DNA of 43,898 bases from an uncultured Metabacillus sp. (GCF_947503125.1 NZ_CANNCR010000038.1:1-43898), one strand, 5' to 3'; shown: positions 1 to 8,993, numbered from the stretch's first letter. The notes: generated by a model from the sequence alone, not told the origin. Made by a program: numbers and translations.

Positions 1-4
1 AAAC

Positions 5-200
5 CGCCGATAAATCGGAAAACTCGCCGATAAAGTGAGCAAAACCGCCGATAAATCGGAAAACTCGCCGATAAAGTGAGCAAAACCGCCGATAAATCGG
101 AAAACTCGCCGATAAAGTACGCAATTTCGCCGATATCCCAGAAAACTCGCCGATAAACCGCGCACTTCACCCATAAACCGATATTCCGCCCCATACCCAA
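5..200. repeat. Tandem repeat, ~20.5-bp unit, upstream of proB
   Basis: About ten units, each built around CGCCGATAAA, start near 5, 25, 46, 66, 87, 107, 128, 148, 168 and 187, so spacing alternates between 20 and 21 bp. Two alternating versions (one followed by TCGGAAAACT, one by GTGAGCAAAAC) make a 41-bp higher-order unit that is near-perfect in the first three copies and decays towards proB. The array runs off the left edge of the window. I see no reading frame through it. The period is close to two helical turns. Function unknown. Confidence 0.9.
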
Positions 201-247
201 ATTCACCAAACCAAGCAGAATTACAAAGCAAGTGGAGGAGCTTAATC

Positions 248-1348
248 ATGGAAAAGAAACGGATTGTTGTCAAGATCGGTAGTAGTTCGTTAACGAATGC
301 CAAAGGGCAAATTGATCAGGAGAAATTTTCGGATCATGTTCAGGCAGTAGCCGCTCTTCGCAAAGCGGGTCACGAAGTGCTGCTAGTATCATCAGGTGCA
401 GTGGCAGCTGGCTTTGCGAGACTCGGCTATCCAACAAGGCCGATTACATTAAAAGGTAAGCAGGCAGCAGCTGCAGTTGGACAAAGTCTTCTTGTGCAAT
501 CATATATTGAGCAATTTAGTCAATTTGATATTATCCCTGCGCAAATTTTGCTTACACGAAATGACTTTTCGAAGCAGGATCGTTATAAAAATGCTTATGC
601 AACGATTTCAGAGCTTTTAGAGCGGGGGATTTTGCCGATTATTAATGAAAATGATACTGTTTCAGTAGAGGAGCTTACCTTCGGTGATAATGATATGCTT
701 TCGGCACTTGTTAGCGGTCTTGTTCATGCTGATCAGCTAATTATTTTAACTGATATTAATGGGCTTTATGATTCAAATCCACGAACGAACCCGCTTGCAC
801 AAAAAATCGACTACATTCCTGAAGTAACAGATGACATGCTGAAAGCAGCAGAAGGAGCAGGGTCGAAGGTAGGTACAGGTGGAATGAAGTCAAAATTAAT
901 GGCGGCTAAAACAGCAATATCACTTGGTGTTCAAGTGTTTATTGGCTTAGGAAAAGGAAGTCAAAAGCTGATTGAGATTATTCAGGGTGATGGAAATGGG
1001 ACCTATATCGGAAAGGAAGGCTTAGCCTCAATTAATAATAGCAGGCAGTGGATCGCATTTCATTCTGAAATATCCGGTACAATCTATGTGGACCAAGGCG
1101 CTGAGGATGCCCTTGTCTATAACGGGAAAAGTCTTCTGCCTGCAGGGGTCTACGATATAAAAGGGTCGTTTGAAAAATGTGATGTTGTTGAGGTGGTTGG
1201 ACCAAATGGCTTGCTGGGCAAGGGCGAGGTTCTATTTTCTTCTGATGAGCTAAAAAACATCATGGGGAAACGAAGTGAAGAATTGAGAGAGGACAAGGTT
1301 CTTTCTTCAATTGTTGTGATTCATCGAAATAAATGGGTAAAAGCATAG
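248..1348 (+). CDS. proB: Glutamate 5-kinase
   Basis: Phosphorylates L-glutamate to gamma-glutamyl phosphate, the first step of proline synthesis, in the cytosol. The 366-residue length fits a full ProB with an amino-acid-kinase domain (about 1-260) and a C-terminal PUA domain (about 275-355). The N-terminus has the kinase signature [10 protein letters not shown], and the substrate and nucleotide regions include [20 protein letters not shown] and GTGGMKSKL. The ATG is preceded by GGAGGAG at a good distance. proA follows after 13 bp, so the pair is an operon. No T-box or terminator-type leader is visible upstream; a tandem repeat occupies that space instead. Identification is firm. Confidence 0.97.
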   Translation: MEKKRIVVKIGSSSLTNAKGQIDQEKFSDHVQAVAALRKAGHEVLLVSSGAVAAGFARLGYPTRPITLKGKQAAAAVGQSLLVQSYIEQFSQFDIIPAQILLTRNDFSKQDRYKNAYATISELLERGILPIINENDTVSVEELTFGDNDMLSALVSGLVHADQLIILTDINGLYDSNPRTNPLAQKIDYIPEVTDDMLKAAEGAGSKVGTGGMKSKLMAAKTAISLGVQVFIGLGKGSQKLIEIIQGDGNGTYIGKEGLASINNSRQWIAFHSEISGTIYVDQGAEDALVYNGKSLLPAGVYDIKGSFEKCDVVEVVGPNGLLGKGEVLFSSDELKNIMGKRSEELREDKVLSSIVVIHRNKWVKA

Positions 1349-1361
1349 GGAGGGAAAAAAC

Positions 1362-2609
1362 ATGAGTGAGGTTTTACAAAAGGGAAAAGCAGCAAAGGAA
1401 GCTAGTTTTGTAATGGTAGATATGTCTACAGAGGAGAAAAATGAGGCATTAGCCAAAATAGCGGATCAGTTATTAGTAGATCAGGCGTATATTTTAAAAG
1501 AAAATCAAAAGGATCTTGAAGCTGGAAAAGAGAATGGATTATCAGATAGCATCCTGGATCGCATCATGCTTAATGAAAAAAGGATCACGGATATGGCAGA
1601 AGCGATTCGCCTATTAATCGAATTGAAGGATCCAGTTGGTGAGACATTAGAAACGATTCAAAAAGACAATGGACTTCTGATCAAAAAGAATCGTGTGCCA
1701 CTTGGTGTGATCGGGATGATTTATGAAGCAAGACCTAATGTTACAGTCGATGCCGCAACGTTAACATTAAAGACTGGAAATGCGGTTATTTTAAGAGGAA
1801 GCTCATCTGCAAGCTTTTCAAATAAAGCTCTTGTCAAAACAATTCACACGGCACTAGAAAAAAGCAATGTGCCAGTGAATGCTGTCCAGTTAATTGAGGA
1901 TACAAGCAGAGAAACAGCAAAAGAGCTTTTCCACTTAAAAGAATATTTAGATGTATTAATTCCTCGCGGCGGAAAAAACCTGATCGATACAGTCGTTAGA
2001 GAGTCAACAGTCCCTGTTCTTGAAACAGGCGCTGGAAACTGCCATGTTTTCATTGATGAATCTGCAGATTATAAAATGGCTGAATCAATCGTGATAAATG
2101 GTAAAACACAGCGTCCATCTGTATGTAATGCAATCGAAACGATTTTAATCAATGAAAAATGGTTTGCACAATATGGCAAGGATCTCCTCGATTCACTTCA
2201 TGACCAAGGTGTTGAAATTTACGGAGATGAAGCCGTAAGAAGTGTGTTTGCTGCTGCGAAGCCAGCAACAGAAGAGGATTGGTATACAGAATATTTAGCA
2301 CTTTCGATCAGTGTAAAGGTTATTCAAAGTGTTGATGAAGCAATAAATCACATTAATAAATATGGAACATATCATTCTGAGGCGATTATTACTGCCGATC
2401 AGGAACATGCTGCCAAATTCTTAAATAAAGTTGATGCTGCAGCGGTTTATCATAATGCCTCAACACGTTTTACAGATGGCTCTGAATTTGGTTATGGCGC
2501 AGAAATCGGCATCAGCACTCAAAAGCTTCATGCACGCGGTCCAATGGGATTAAATGCCTTAACCTCGAGTAAATTTTATGTATATGGAACCGGACAGATT
2601 CGTCAATAA
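1362..2609 (+). CDS. proA: Glutamate-5-semialdehyde dehydrogenase (gamma-glutamyl phosphate reductase)
   Basis: NADPH-dependent reduction of gamma-glutamyl phosphate to glutamate-5-semialdehyde, which cyclises to pyrroline-5-carboxylate. The 415 residues match the aldehyde-dehydrogenase-like ProA family over full length. Seen: [24 protein letters not shown], the catalytic-cysteine segment [11 protein letters not shown] (Cys255), and the C-terminal [14 protein letters not shown] typical of ProA. GGGAGGG precedes the ATG, and it lies directly behind proB. A terminator-like hairpin follows the stop. The enzyme completing proline synthesis (ProC) is not in this window. Confidence 0.97.
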   Translation: MSEVLQKGKAAKEASFVMVDMSTEEKNEALAKIADQLLVDQAYILKENQKDLEAGKENGLSDSILDRIMLNEKRITDMAEAIRLLIELKDPVGETLETIQKDNGLLIKKNRVPLGVIGMIYEARPNVTVDAATLTLKTGNAVILRGSSSASFSNKALVKTIHTALEKSNVPVNAVQLIEDTSRETAKELFHLKEYLDVLIPRGGKNLIDTVVRESTVPVLETGAGNCHVFIDESADYKMAESIVINGKTQRPSVCNAIETILINEKWFAQYGKDLLDSLHDQGVEIYGDEAVRSVFAAAKPATEEDWYTEYLALSISVKVIQSVDEAINHINKYGTYHSEAIITADQEHAAKFLNKVDAAAVYHNASTRFTDGSEFGYGAEIGISTQKLHARGPMGLNALTSSKFYVYGTGQIRQ

Positions 2610-2614
2610 AACGG

Positions 2615-2657
2615 AAAGGGGCTGTACCTCAATTAAGGGGCAAGCTCCTTTTATTTT
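2615..2657 (+). terminator. Rho-independent terminator of proBA
   Basis: AAAGGGGCTG pairs, with one G-U, with CAAGCTCCTTT and is followed by a T-rich tract (TTATTTTT). It lies directly after the proA stop and separates proBA from the pxp operon. Confidence 0.75.
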
Positions 2658-2729
2658 TACACTTAACGATTGATGGTAAAATAGTCATTAGATGAATGAA
2701 ATCGAGCAAATTTATTGGGAGGGGAGACT

Positions 2730-3443
2730 TTGATCACTTACACTATTTATCCACAAGGTGACAAGGCGGTCACCGTAAATTTTGGTGATTACATACATAT
2801 AGACATACACCGTAAAGTCATCAGTTTCACTAAATACATTGAATCCCACCCGTTTTCTGGATTGCTTGAAGTCATACCAAGCTTTACATCTGTCACGATT
2901 ACATATGAACCCATCATGATTGAAGCTTCTGCGACGAATAATTCTCCGTTTGATATTGTTAGTAACATCTTAAAATCAATGCTATCTGAACTCCCTGAAA
3001 CAATTGACCATCCAGCAAAAACAGTGACCATTCCAGTTTGTTACGGAGGAGACTATGGTCCAGATCTTCAAGAGGTAGCTGATTACCATCAAGTAACCCA
3101 GCAAGAGATCATCAGCATCCACTCAAGTCAAGTGTATTTAGTCTATATGATTGGTTTTGCTCCAGGCTTTCCTTATTTAGGAGGGATGTCGAAAGAAATT
3201 GCTACGCCCAGAAAGGCAACACCAAGGCTAAAAATCCCCGCTGGAAGTGTTGGCATAGGCGGTGAGCAGACAGGTGTTTATCCAATAGAAAGTCCTGGCG
3301 GCTGGCAGATAATTGGCCGCACGCCGCTGCAGCTTTTTCAGCAAGATGCGAAACAGCCAAGTCTTCTGCAAGCTGGAGATCTTGTCCGAATTCAACCAAT
3401 CACACTACAAGAATTTAAAAGCTGGGGGGCTGATGGCAGATGA
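2730..3443 (+). CDS. pxpB: 5-oxoprolinase subunit PxpB (KipI family)
   Basis: Subunit of the prokaryotic ATP-dependent 5-oxoprolinase that opens pyroglutamate to glutamate. It belongs to the AHS1/KipI family (carboxyltransferase domain, subdomain C/D). Family motifs: SSQVYLVYMIGFAPGFPYLGG shortened here to MIGFAPGFPYLGG, then PRLKIPAGSVGIGG and SPGGWQIIGRTP. I choose the TTG at 2730 (MITYTIYPQGDKAV) over the in-frame TTG at 2715, because GGGAGGGGAG at 2717-2726 is the ribosome binding site and would lie inside the longer form. This gives 237 residues. The stop overlaps the pxpC start by 4 bp. Older annotation as a kinase inhibitor (KipI) reflects the same family. Confidence 0.93.
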   Translation: MITYTIYPQGDKAVTVNFGDYIHIDIHRKVISFTKYIESHPFSGLLEVIPSFTSVTITYEPIMIEASATNNSPFDIVSNILKSMLSELPETIDHPAKTVTIPVCYGGDYGPDLQEVADYHQVTQQEIISIHSSQVYLVYMIGFAPGFPYLGGMSKEIATPRKATPRLKIPAGSVGIGGEQTGVYPIESPGGWQIIGRTPLQLFQQDAKQPSLLQAGDLVRIQPITLQEFKSWGADGR

Positions 3444-4468
3444 CAATGAAACTACTGGAAGCTGGTCTATCAACAACTGTTCAGGATTTGGGCAGAGTCG
3501 GCTATCAGCAATATGGTGTTGTTGTGTCAGGTGTGATGGATGAGACTGCTGCAAAAATCGCGAATGTTCTTATTGGCAATATGGAATATGACGCGGTACT
3601 TGAATTGACCTTAATCGGACCTACTTTGCTTTTTCAGCAAAATGCGCTTATTTCCATTTGTGGAGCTGATTTATCTGCAACCATTGATGGCAAACCGGCG
3701 CCAATGTGGAAACCGGTCTATGTAAAAGAGGGAAGCATTTTGCGCTTTGGCCGTCCGCAGCTAGGCTGTCGTACCTATTTGGCTGCAGCAGGGGGATTTG
3801 ATCTTCCAATTGTCATGGGAAGTCGCAGTACTTACGTTAGAGGTGGGATTGGCGGCTTTCACGGTCGTCCGCTTGACAAGGGGGATGTGCTTAAGCTGAA
3901 CGGAATAAAAAGCAGTCATACAAGGGTGCTAGAGCAATTCCTTTGCAAGAGAATGAATTCAGCTTCGTTTTGTACGACAACTTGGACAGTCAGCTATCAA
4001 ATGAAACCTAATTATCAGAAAGATCCGGTCATCCGATTTATAAAAGGGCCGCATTTTGAACACTTTACGGAAGCAACCAAGAAACGAATTTTGAATGATG
4101 CCTATCAGGTTACATCGAATTCTGATCGCATGGGCTACCGACTATCAGGTTCACCACTTGAATTAAGCAAAAATCTTGAACTGTTATCAGAAGCAGTGAC
4201 AATGGGGACCATTCAAGTTCCGAAAGATGGACAACCAATTATTTTAATGGCAGATCGTCAAACCATTGGAGGGTATCCGAAAATAGGGTATGTTGCCAGT
4301 GTTGATTTTCCTGTATTAGCACAGGTTCTGCCGGGGAATCAACTGACGTTTCAGGAAATTAGTATTCTTGATGCACAAAAGCTGTTGCTTCAAAGGGAAA
4401 AACTGTTTTCAAAATGCAAAATTGGATTAATACAAGCGTTTAGGAGGATGAATGATGGCTCGGATTGA
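3440..4468 (+). CDS. pxpC: 5-oxoprolinase subunit PxpC (KipA family)
   Basis: AHS2/KipA-family biotin-independent carboxyltransferase subunit of 5-oxoprolinase, 342 residues. The N-terminus [17 protein letters not shown] and the internal segments LEGAGADLS-like ([14 protein letters not shown]), [22 protein letters not shown] and [10 protein letters not shown] are family hallmarks. ATG at 3440 overlaps pxpB (ATGA); a second ATG at 3446 is equally possible. The 3' end overlaps pxpA by 17 bp, so the three subunits are translationally coupled. The same fold occurs again, fused, in the large carboxylase at 36176-39817. Confidence 0.93.
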   Translation: MTMKLLEAGLSTTVQDLGRVGYQQYGVVVSGVMDETAAKIANVLIGNMEYDAVLELTLIGPTLLFQQNALISICGADLSATIDGKPAPMWKPVYVKEGSILRFGRPQLGCRTYLAAAGGFDLPIVMGSRSTYVRGGIGGFHGRPLDKGDVLKLNGIKSSHTRVLEQFLCKRMNSASFCTTTWTVSYQMKPNYQKDPVIRFIKGPHFEHFTEATKKRILNDAYQVTSNSDRMGYRLSGSPLELSKNLELLSEAVTMGTIQVPKDGQPIILMADRQTIGGYPKIGYVASVDFPVLAQVLPGNQLTFQEISILDAQKLLLQREKLFSKCKIGLIQAFRRMNDGSD

Positions 4469-5210
4469 TTTGAACTGTGATATGGGTGAGAGTTTTGGCA
4501 GATATACGATTGGATCTGATGAGGAGATTATTTCTTTGATTACATCAGCCAATATCGCATGTGGCTTTCATGCAGGGGATCCAAGTACGATGAGGAAAAC
4601 GATTCGCCTAGCAATGGATTACTCCGTAAGTATTGGTGCCCATCCCGGATTAAATGATTTAAACGGATTTGGAAGGAGAACGATGGCAGTGTCAGCTGCT
4701 GAGGTATATGATCTTGTCGTATACCAAATCGGTGCCATTTATGGTTTTGTCTTAGCGGAAGGGGCAAAATTAAGCCATGTGAAGCCGCATGGTGCCTTAT
4801 ATAATATGGCAGCTGTCAATCAAGAACTGGCTGAAGCGATTGCCGAGGCGGTATATGATATCAATCCTGAGCTGATTTTATATGGGCTGTCAGGAAGTGA
4901 AATGATCAAAGCTGGGAAAAAAATCGGATTAAAAACAGCAAATGAAGTATTTGCGGACAGAACGTATATGGAAGATGGAACGTTAACACCGCGTTCAAAG
5001 GAAAATGCCTTAATTAAAGATAAAAACCAAGCGATTTCTCAAGTGCTCAAAATGGTAATAGAGCAAAAGGTGGGCACGGTGTCTGGTGTGGAAGTGCCGA
5101 TCTCTGCTGACACCATCTGTATCCATGGTGATGGCGAAAACGCTGTTGAATTTGCCAAAAAAGTAAGGAAAACCCTTTATGAACACGGGGTAGAGATAAA
5201 AGCTATTTAG
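4452..5210 (+). CDS. pxpA: 5-oxoprolinase subunit PxpA (LamB/YcsF family)
   Basis: Third subunit of 5-oxoprolinase, 252 residues, LamB/YcsF family. It starts [12 protein letters not shown] and contains [40 protein letters not shown] and the C-terminal [11 protein letters not shown], all characteristic and probably metal- or substrate-binding. AGGAGG at 4442-4447 serves the start; ATG at 4452 or the adjacent ATG at 4455 are both possible. Placed as the last pxp gene, overlapping pxpC by 17 bp. The permease gene downstream begins 60 bp later and may be cotranscribed. Confidence 0.95.
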   Translation: MMARIDLNCDMGESFGRYTIGSDEEIISLITSANIACGFHAGDPSTMRKTIRLAMDYSVSIGAHPGLNDLNGFGRRTMAVSAAEVYDLVVYQIGAIYGFVLAEGAKLSHVKPHGALYNMAAVNQELAEAIAEAVYDINPELILYGLSGSEMIKAGKKIGLKTANEVFADRTYMEDGTLTPRSKENALIKDKNQAISQVLKMVIEQKVGTVSGVEVPISADTICIHGDGENAVEFAKKVRKTLYEHGVEIKAI

Positions 5211-5270
5211 AATGGAGTAGCTTTACCTTGTAAAAAAATATTTTAGATTAAGAGTAGGCATGGTGATGAT

Positions 5271-6185
5271 ATGGAATTTTTCACGATATTAATTCCGATA
5301 TTTTTTATTTTTGGTATAGGATTCGTTGGGCAGAAGAAGATTGGGTTTGATACGAAGCCCTTATCGGTGATGGCGATTTATTTAATGCTTCCTTTTCTGG
5401 CTTTTCAGACATTTTATACGACGGATTTAACGATTGATTATGCAATGATGACGCTTTATACGGTGGGATTAGCCTTTTCGATTATCATTGTTATTTATGT
5501 CATTTCCTATATTAGAGGATATTCCTTAAAGAAAACATGTGGAATGATCCTAGCTTCTGCATTTATGAATAATGGTAATTATGGAACACCTCTGATTTTC
5601 TTTGCTTTTGGAGAAGCCGGACTGCATTATGCCGTTATTTTGATGGTTATTCAGCAGCTGCTTATGTGCACAGTTGGTATTTATTATGCTGCAAAGGGAT
5701 CGCCTGATGGAGGCGGAATAAAAATGGCTGTGAAAGAGGTTGTAAAGGTGCCGATCGTATATGGAGCCTTGTTCGGCATCCTTTTTCATCTCCTTGAGAT
5801 TCCGATCGGGAGCTCTTTTATGGAAGCGATTGAGATGGTTGGAAATGCGGCCGTTCCAACCATTATGATTATTTTAGGAATGCAGCTTGCGAAAATATCT
5901 GTAAAAAAATTAGAGTTTGCCCCGCTCTCGCTTTCCTTAGGGTTAAGACTCTTTTTATCACCAGTCATCGCGTTTGGAATTACCCTAATCCTGCCGATTG
6001 ATGATTTATTAAAGCAAATTATGATTGTCCTTTCAGCAATGCCGACAGCTGCAAATACAACGCTGTATGCCTTACAATACGATACGGAACCGCAATTCGT
6101 TTCAACAGCCACTTTATTCAGTACGGTTTTAAGCTTGGTTACATTGCCGGTTGTACTCTATGTATCTAGTTTGATTTATGGATAA
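5271..6185 (+). CDS. AEC-family (auxin efflux carrier-like) permease
   Basis: Integral membrane protein of 304 residues with about ten hydrophobic segments. It fits the AEC/MleP family of secondary transporters (PF03547): N-terminus FFTILIPIFFIFGIGFVGQ, mid-region ILASAFMNNGNYGTPL (the N-N-G-N-Y-G-x-P motif at the domain centre) and C-terminal MPTAANTTLYALQYD. No terminator separates it from pxpA 60 bp upstream, so it is probably in the pxp transcription unit. A role in 5-oxoproline, glutamate or dicarboxylate transport is a guess from context; family substrates include malate and other organic acids. The ribosome binding site (GGTGATG) is weak. Confidence 0.88.
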   Translation: MEFFTILIPIFFIFGIGFVGQKKIGFDTKPLSVMAIYLMLPFLAFQTFYTTDLTIDYAMMTLYTVGLAFSIIIVIYVISYIRGYSLKKTCGMILASAFMNNGNYGTPLIFFAFGEAGLHYAVILMVIQQLLMCTVGIYYAAKGSPDGGGIKMAVKEVVKVPIVYGALFGILFHLLEIPIGSSFMEAIEMVGNAAVPTIMIILGMQLAKISVKKLEFAPLSLSLGLRLFLSPVIAFGITLILPIDDLLKQIMIVLSAMPTAANTTLYALQYDTEPQFVSTATLFSTVLSLVTLPVVLYVSSLIYG

Positions 6186-6255
6186 CTGCTGCAACAACGA
6201 AATAAAGGAGACACCGCGGGCTCAGAAACCCTTTAGGCAGCTCGCGGACCACCAG

Positions 6256-6411
6256 CTAAAGAATTGAGGGGCTGTAGCCGTTCCAATCAACAAAAAATAC
6301 AATTGGTAAAATAAAGAATAAGAGAGTCGTAAAATCTCCAACAGCAGATTCAAGCTTTTTTATAATGATCCATGAATTTAAGAGACTATGCCTTTGTCGT
6401 GTAAAGAACAT
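6256..6411 (-). other. Possible small membrane ORF or gene remnant (51 codons)
   Basis: On the minus strand, an open frame from ATG at 6411 to TAG at 6256 overlaps the end of the 6386-6826 gene. Its last 35 codons read like a natural membrane peptide (KKLESAVGDFTTLLFF then ILPIVFFVDWNGYSPSIL). There is no good ribosome binding site. It may be the decayed C-terminus of a membrane protein rather than a living gene. A GC-rich hairpin without a T-run (6214-6247, arms CCGCGGGC and GCTCGCGG) lies just beyond its stop. Together these account for most of the 6185-6386 gap. Confidence 0.25.
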
Positions 6412-6826
6412 ATGTCGACCGGTCCTCATCAATTTCAGCAGAAATTTTTCTGTATTCTTGTTCGTCTATCCATAAAAAATCATTTCCTATCAGGGATAAA
6501 GCCTCTTCATGTGAATATAAATCATATGTATAGATGAGCGGCGACACACTATACTCCTTATAGTCACGCACTTCCAGCGTAACATGGGTATAGCTTTCGG
6601 CATGTTCAATAATTGCTTCTTCCTCATCTAATTCTACATAAATAACGTAATATTCCTTTTCAAGACTTGCTGATGTCTTATGATACACCTTTTGATCTTT
6701 AATAAAATAATCACATAGTCTTCGACAAAAAATTTCAGTTGGTTCAGAAAATTCATAATGATACAATGCAGGGTAATTTTTTTGCTCATCATTTAAACGA
6801 TATTCCAATTTATAGTTTTTTTTCAT
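6386..6826 (-). CDS. Hypothetical protein, 146 aa
   Basis: I do not recognise the family. The protein is soluble and acidic, rich in Glu and Tyr, without signal peptide or membrane segment. It starts MKKNYKLEYRLND and ends with YVLYTTKA. The start is the ATG at 6826, eight bases after GGAGGT; an in-frame TTG four codons upstream overlaps that site. It is a single gene on the minus strand between convergent and divergent plus-strand genes. Many sequence-orphan Bacillus proteins look like this. No function is proposed. Confidence 0.75.
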   Translation of the reverse strand: MKKNYKLEYRLNDEQKNYPALYHYEFSEPTEIFCRRLCDYFIKDQKVYHKTSASLEKEYYVIYVELDEEEAIIEHAESYTHVTLEVRDYKEYSVSPLIYTYDLYSHEEALSLIGNDFLWIDEQEYRKISAEIDEDRSTYVLYTTKA

Positions 6827-6982
6827 ATTTACCTCCAAAGTCTAGGCTATTTCTACTATACTATATGAGGGTGGAAAATGATGTATGGACTTTGTGAATT
6901 ATTTAAAATTAGTTAAACAGTTTTTAAGGAGTTTACTTAATTAGATCACTAGATTGTTATTTTTACAGTGGGGGGAAGACAA

Positions 6983-7306
6983 TTGAAGAAGACAAATAAA
7001 TTATTAACTGGAATCATTTCAGCAACGATGATGACGATTTCTGGTTGCAGTAATAATGAATCATTGCCGCCTGTTCCAGAGGGAACAGATTGTGATGATT
7101 GGGAATGGGAAGCAGATGAAGGGGTTTGGGAGTGTGATGATGATACTTCATCTCATTATGGTCATTATTATTACGGCGGAAAATTCTATAATTCCAAAAG
7201 CAGCTTAACCGCAAGCTCTACTTATAAAAGCTATAAATCGAGCACTTCCTTTAAAGGAGGCGGATCTGGATTTGGTAAAGGTTCTAGCGGAGGTTTTGGC
7301 GGGTAA
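6983..7306 (+). CDS. Small lipoprotein with glycine-rich, Gly-Gly C-terminus
   Basis: 107 residues from the TTG at 6983; a GTG at 6968 lies inside the GGGGGG ribosome binding site. The N-terminus (MKKTNKLLTG...TISGC) is a type II signal peptide with lipobox ISGC, so Cys22 would be lipid-modified and the protein membrane-anchored outside the cell. The mature part has an acidic, Trp-rich segment with two cysteines (CDDWEWEADEGVWEC), a Tyr/Ser/Lys-rich middle and a tail GGGSGFGKGSSGGFGG that ends in Gly-Gly. The stop overlaps the start of the ligase gene (TAATG). Gene order resembles enterobacterial DUF1190 lipoprotein/DUF350/ligase clusters (yjfM-yjfL-yjfC, ygiB-ygiC); this is from memory. The tail may be a ligase substrate (see findings). 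Confidence 0.8.
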   Translation: MKKTNKLLTGIISATMMTISGCSNNESLPPVPEGTDCDDWEWEADEGVWECDDDTSSHYGHYYYGGKFYNSKSSLTASSTYKSYKSSTSFKGGGSGFGKGSSGGFGG

Positions 7307-8559
7307 TGTCACACTCTTTTCATTTAGAAGAGCATTTGAGCAAACGGCGTGATGCTTATAGCAAAGTCAATCATTTTTGGCACGATTTATATGACAGTGA
7401 ATATGCGTTATATGATATCGCTCTAATGACAGAACAGGAAATTGCTGACATTCACATAGCGACGCGACGCATCGGCCACATTTTTTTTAAAACAGGCAAC
7501 TTGCTGAGAAGTTCATCAGACGAAACATTATTACAGTTGGATCTGCCGCACAGCATCCTACCCTTTATAAGGCATCGTGCATTACCCGTTGATTCAGTCA
7601 TTTCCAGAGTTGATTTAGTTCAGACAGCTGATGGGCTTAAGATGCTTGAGCTTAATAGTGATACACCTACCTTTGAAAAGGAGGCTTTTTATGTAAATGC
7701 TGTCCTATGTAAAGAGTTTGGTGTAGAAGACCCCAATAAAGGTTTAGCAGAAATGTTAGGAAAAGAAATGCGTAAAGCGTTAGCAGAAATGCTGCACCGT
7801 TCAGAGATTGACCATGAACCAAACATTGTGTTTACATCACATGAAGCTCATGAGGAAGACAAATACACGACCTTGTTTTTAATGGAAACAGCCAATGTCC
7901 CGGCAAAATATGTTCCTTTACATAAGCTGACAATCAAAAAGCAAGAAGGGTTGTATGATGATGAAGGGAATAAAATTGACCTCCTATATCGACAAACCTA
8001 TCCGTTAGAGCATTTGGTTGAGGATATGGATGAACAAACAAATGAAGAAATCGGGGTACAGCTACTTGAGCTTATTGTGTTAAACAAGCTGCACATGGTG
8101 AACCCCATATCAGCATTTTTACTGCAATCAAAGGCTGTTCAAGCAGTTATTTGGGGCATGATGGAACGTGATCATGCTTATTTTACAGCAGAAGAAAAGC
8201 AATGGATTTCAACTTATTTTTTACCTACTTATCTGGAAGAGGACATTTTCTTAAAGAGTGGTGTGAAGTATGTCAAAAAACCAAGTTTTGGTCGAGAAGG
8301 AGACACCGTATCCATTTACAAAGGGAAAGAAAAAATCTTAGAGGATGCTCATAAAACTTATGATAAATCATTGCCTGTTTTTCAAAAGTATATAGATCTG
8401 CCTGCCCAAGAAATAAAAACATGTGATGGAATGAACGAAGGAAAAGTGCTAATTGGAAGCTTTTTAATCAATGGAAAACCATCTGGCATCGGGTTAAGGG
8501 CAGGGAAGCAAATTACCGATAATAATGCCTATTTCTTGCCAATTGGACTAAAACGTTAA
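7306..8559 (+). CDS. Glutathionylspermidine synthase-family ATP-grasp ligase
   Basis: 417 residues matching the synthetase domain of glutathionylspermidine synthase (PF03738), without the N-terminal CHAP amidase domain of the bifunctional E. coli enzyme. Seen: LELNSDTPTFEKEAF (about 113-127, the N-x-DTPT motif), KKPSFGREGDTVSIY (about 324-338, the ATP-grasp K-P-x-x-G-R-E-G segment), and the terminal YFLPIGLKR. The family activates a carboxylate, classically the glycine carboxyl of glutathione, as an acyl phosphate and joins it to an amine. Bacillaceae generally lack glutathione, so the real substrate here is probably different. Translationally coupled to the upstream lipoprotein gene and followed 17 bp later by the DUF350 gene. 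Cytosolic: no signal peptide or membrane segment. Confidence 0.88.
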   Translation: MSHSFHLEEHLSKRRDAYSKVNHFWHDLYDSEYALYDIALMTEQEIADIHIATRRIGHIFFKTGNLLRSSSDETLLQLDLPHSILPFIRHRALPVDSVISRVDLVQTADGLKMLELNSDTPTFEKEAFYVNAVLCKEFGVEDPNKGLAEMLGKEMRKALAEMLHRSEIDHEPNIVFTSHEAHEEDKYTTLFLMETANVPAKYVPLHKLTIKKQEGLYDDEGNKIDLLYRQTYPLEHLVEDMDEQTNEEIGVQLLELIVLNKLHMVNPISAFLLQSKAVQAVIWGMMERDHAYFTAEEKQWISTYFLPTYLEEDIFLKSGVKYVKKPSFGREGDTVSIYKGKEKILEDAHKTYDKSLPVFQKYIDLPAQEIKTCDGMNEGKVLIGSFLINGKPSGIGLRAGKQITDNNAYFLPIGLKR

Positions 8560-8576
8560 AGAAGGGACATGAGAAT

Positions 8577-8981
8577 ATGTCATTTTTAGATTTGTTTTTA
8601 TCGACAATATCCTATATTGGAGTAGCTGTTGTGCTTTTAATCATTGGAATTGCCCTATTTGAAGTCACAACAAAGAATAAGGAATTTGAATTAATCAAAA
8701 ACGGAAATAAGGCAGCAGTTTATGCTTTTGGCGGACGGATTTTAGGTTTAGCGATTGTCTTGTATTCATCTATTTCGAACTCTGTCAACATTTTAGATAT
8801 GGTGGTTTGGGGAAGTGTCGCTATTGTTATTCAGATCATTATCTTTTATGCAGCCGAGCTGCTGACTCCAAAATTTAATATTACAAAAGCCATTGACGAG
8901 GATAATCAGGCAGTAGGCTTATTTTTATTATTTTTATCTGTTTCTATTGGCTTGATTATTGCTGCATCACTTACTTATTAA
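8577..8981 (+). CDS. DUF350 (YjfL-like) inner membrane protein
   Basis: 134 residues with four hydrophobic segments arranged as two pairs (about 8-28, 48-66, 74-94, 111-133), the layout of DUF350 family proteins, which consist of two repeated two-helix units. Small polar patches (GNKAAVYAFGGR and EDNQAVGLF) repeat the family's N-x-A-x-A/V-G-type signature in each half. A ribosome binding site AAGAAGGGAC precedes the ATG. Third gene of the lipoprotein-ligase operon; the conserved neighbourhood suggests it works with the ligase product at the membrane. Biochemical function unknown. Confidence 0.87.
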   Translation: MSFLDLFLSTISYIGVAVVLLIIGIALFEVTTKNKEFELIKNGNKAAVYAFGGRILGLAIVLYSSISNSVNILDMVVWGSVAIVIQIIIFYAAELLTPKFNITKAIDEDNQAVGLFLLFLSVSIGLIIAASLTY

Positions 8982-8993
8982 CCAGTTAGAATG

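Noticed and set aside
1-200. Tandem repeats as a CRISPR array
   Set aside because: The unit is about 20 bp with no unique spacers of regular length; the repeat is continuous and decays, and no cas gene is near.
2730-4468. KipI/KipA as inhibitors of the sporulation kinase
   Set aside because: With pxpA alongside, the trio matches 5-oxoprolinase subunits; the KipI name reflects an older reading of the same family.
7306-8559. True glutathionylspermidine synthase
   Set aside because: The amidase domain is missing and the organism type generally lacks glutathione; only the ligase family is supported.
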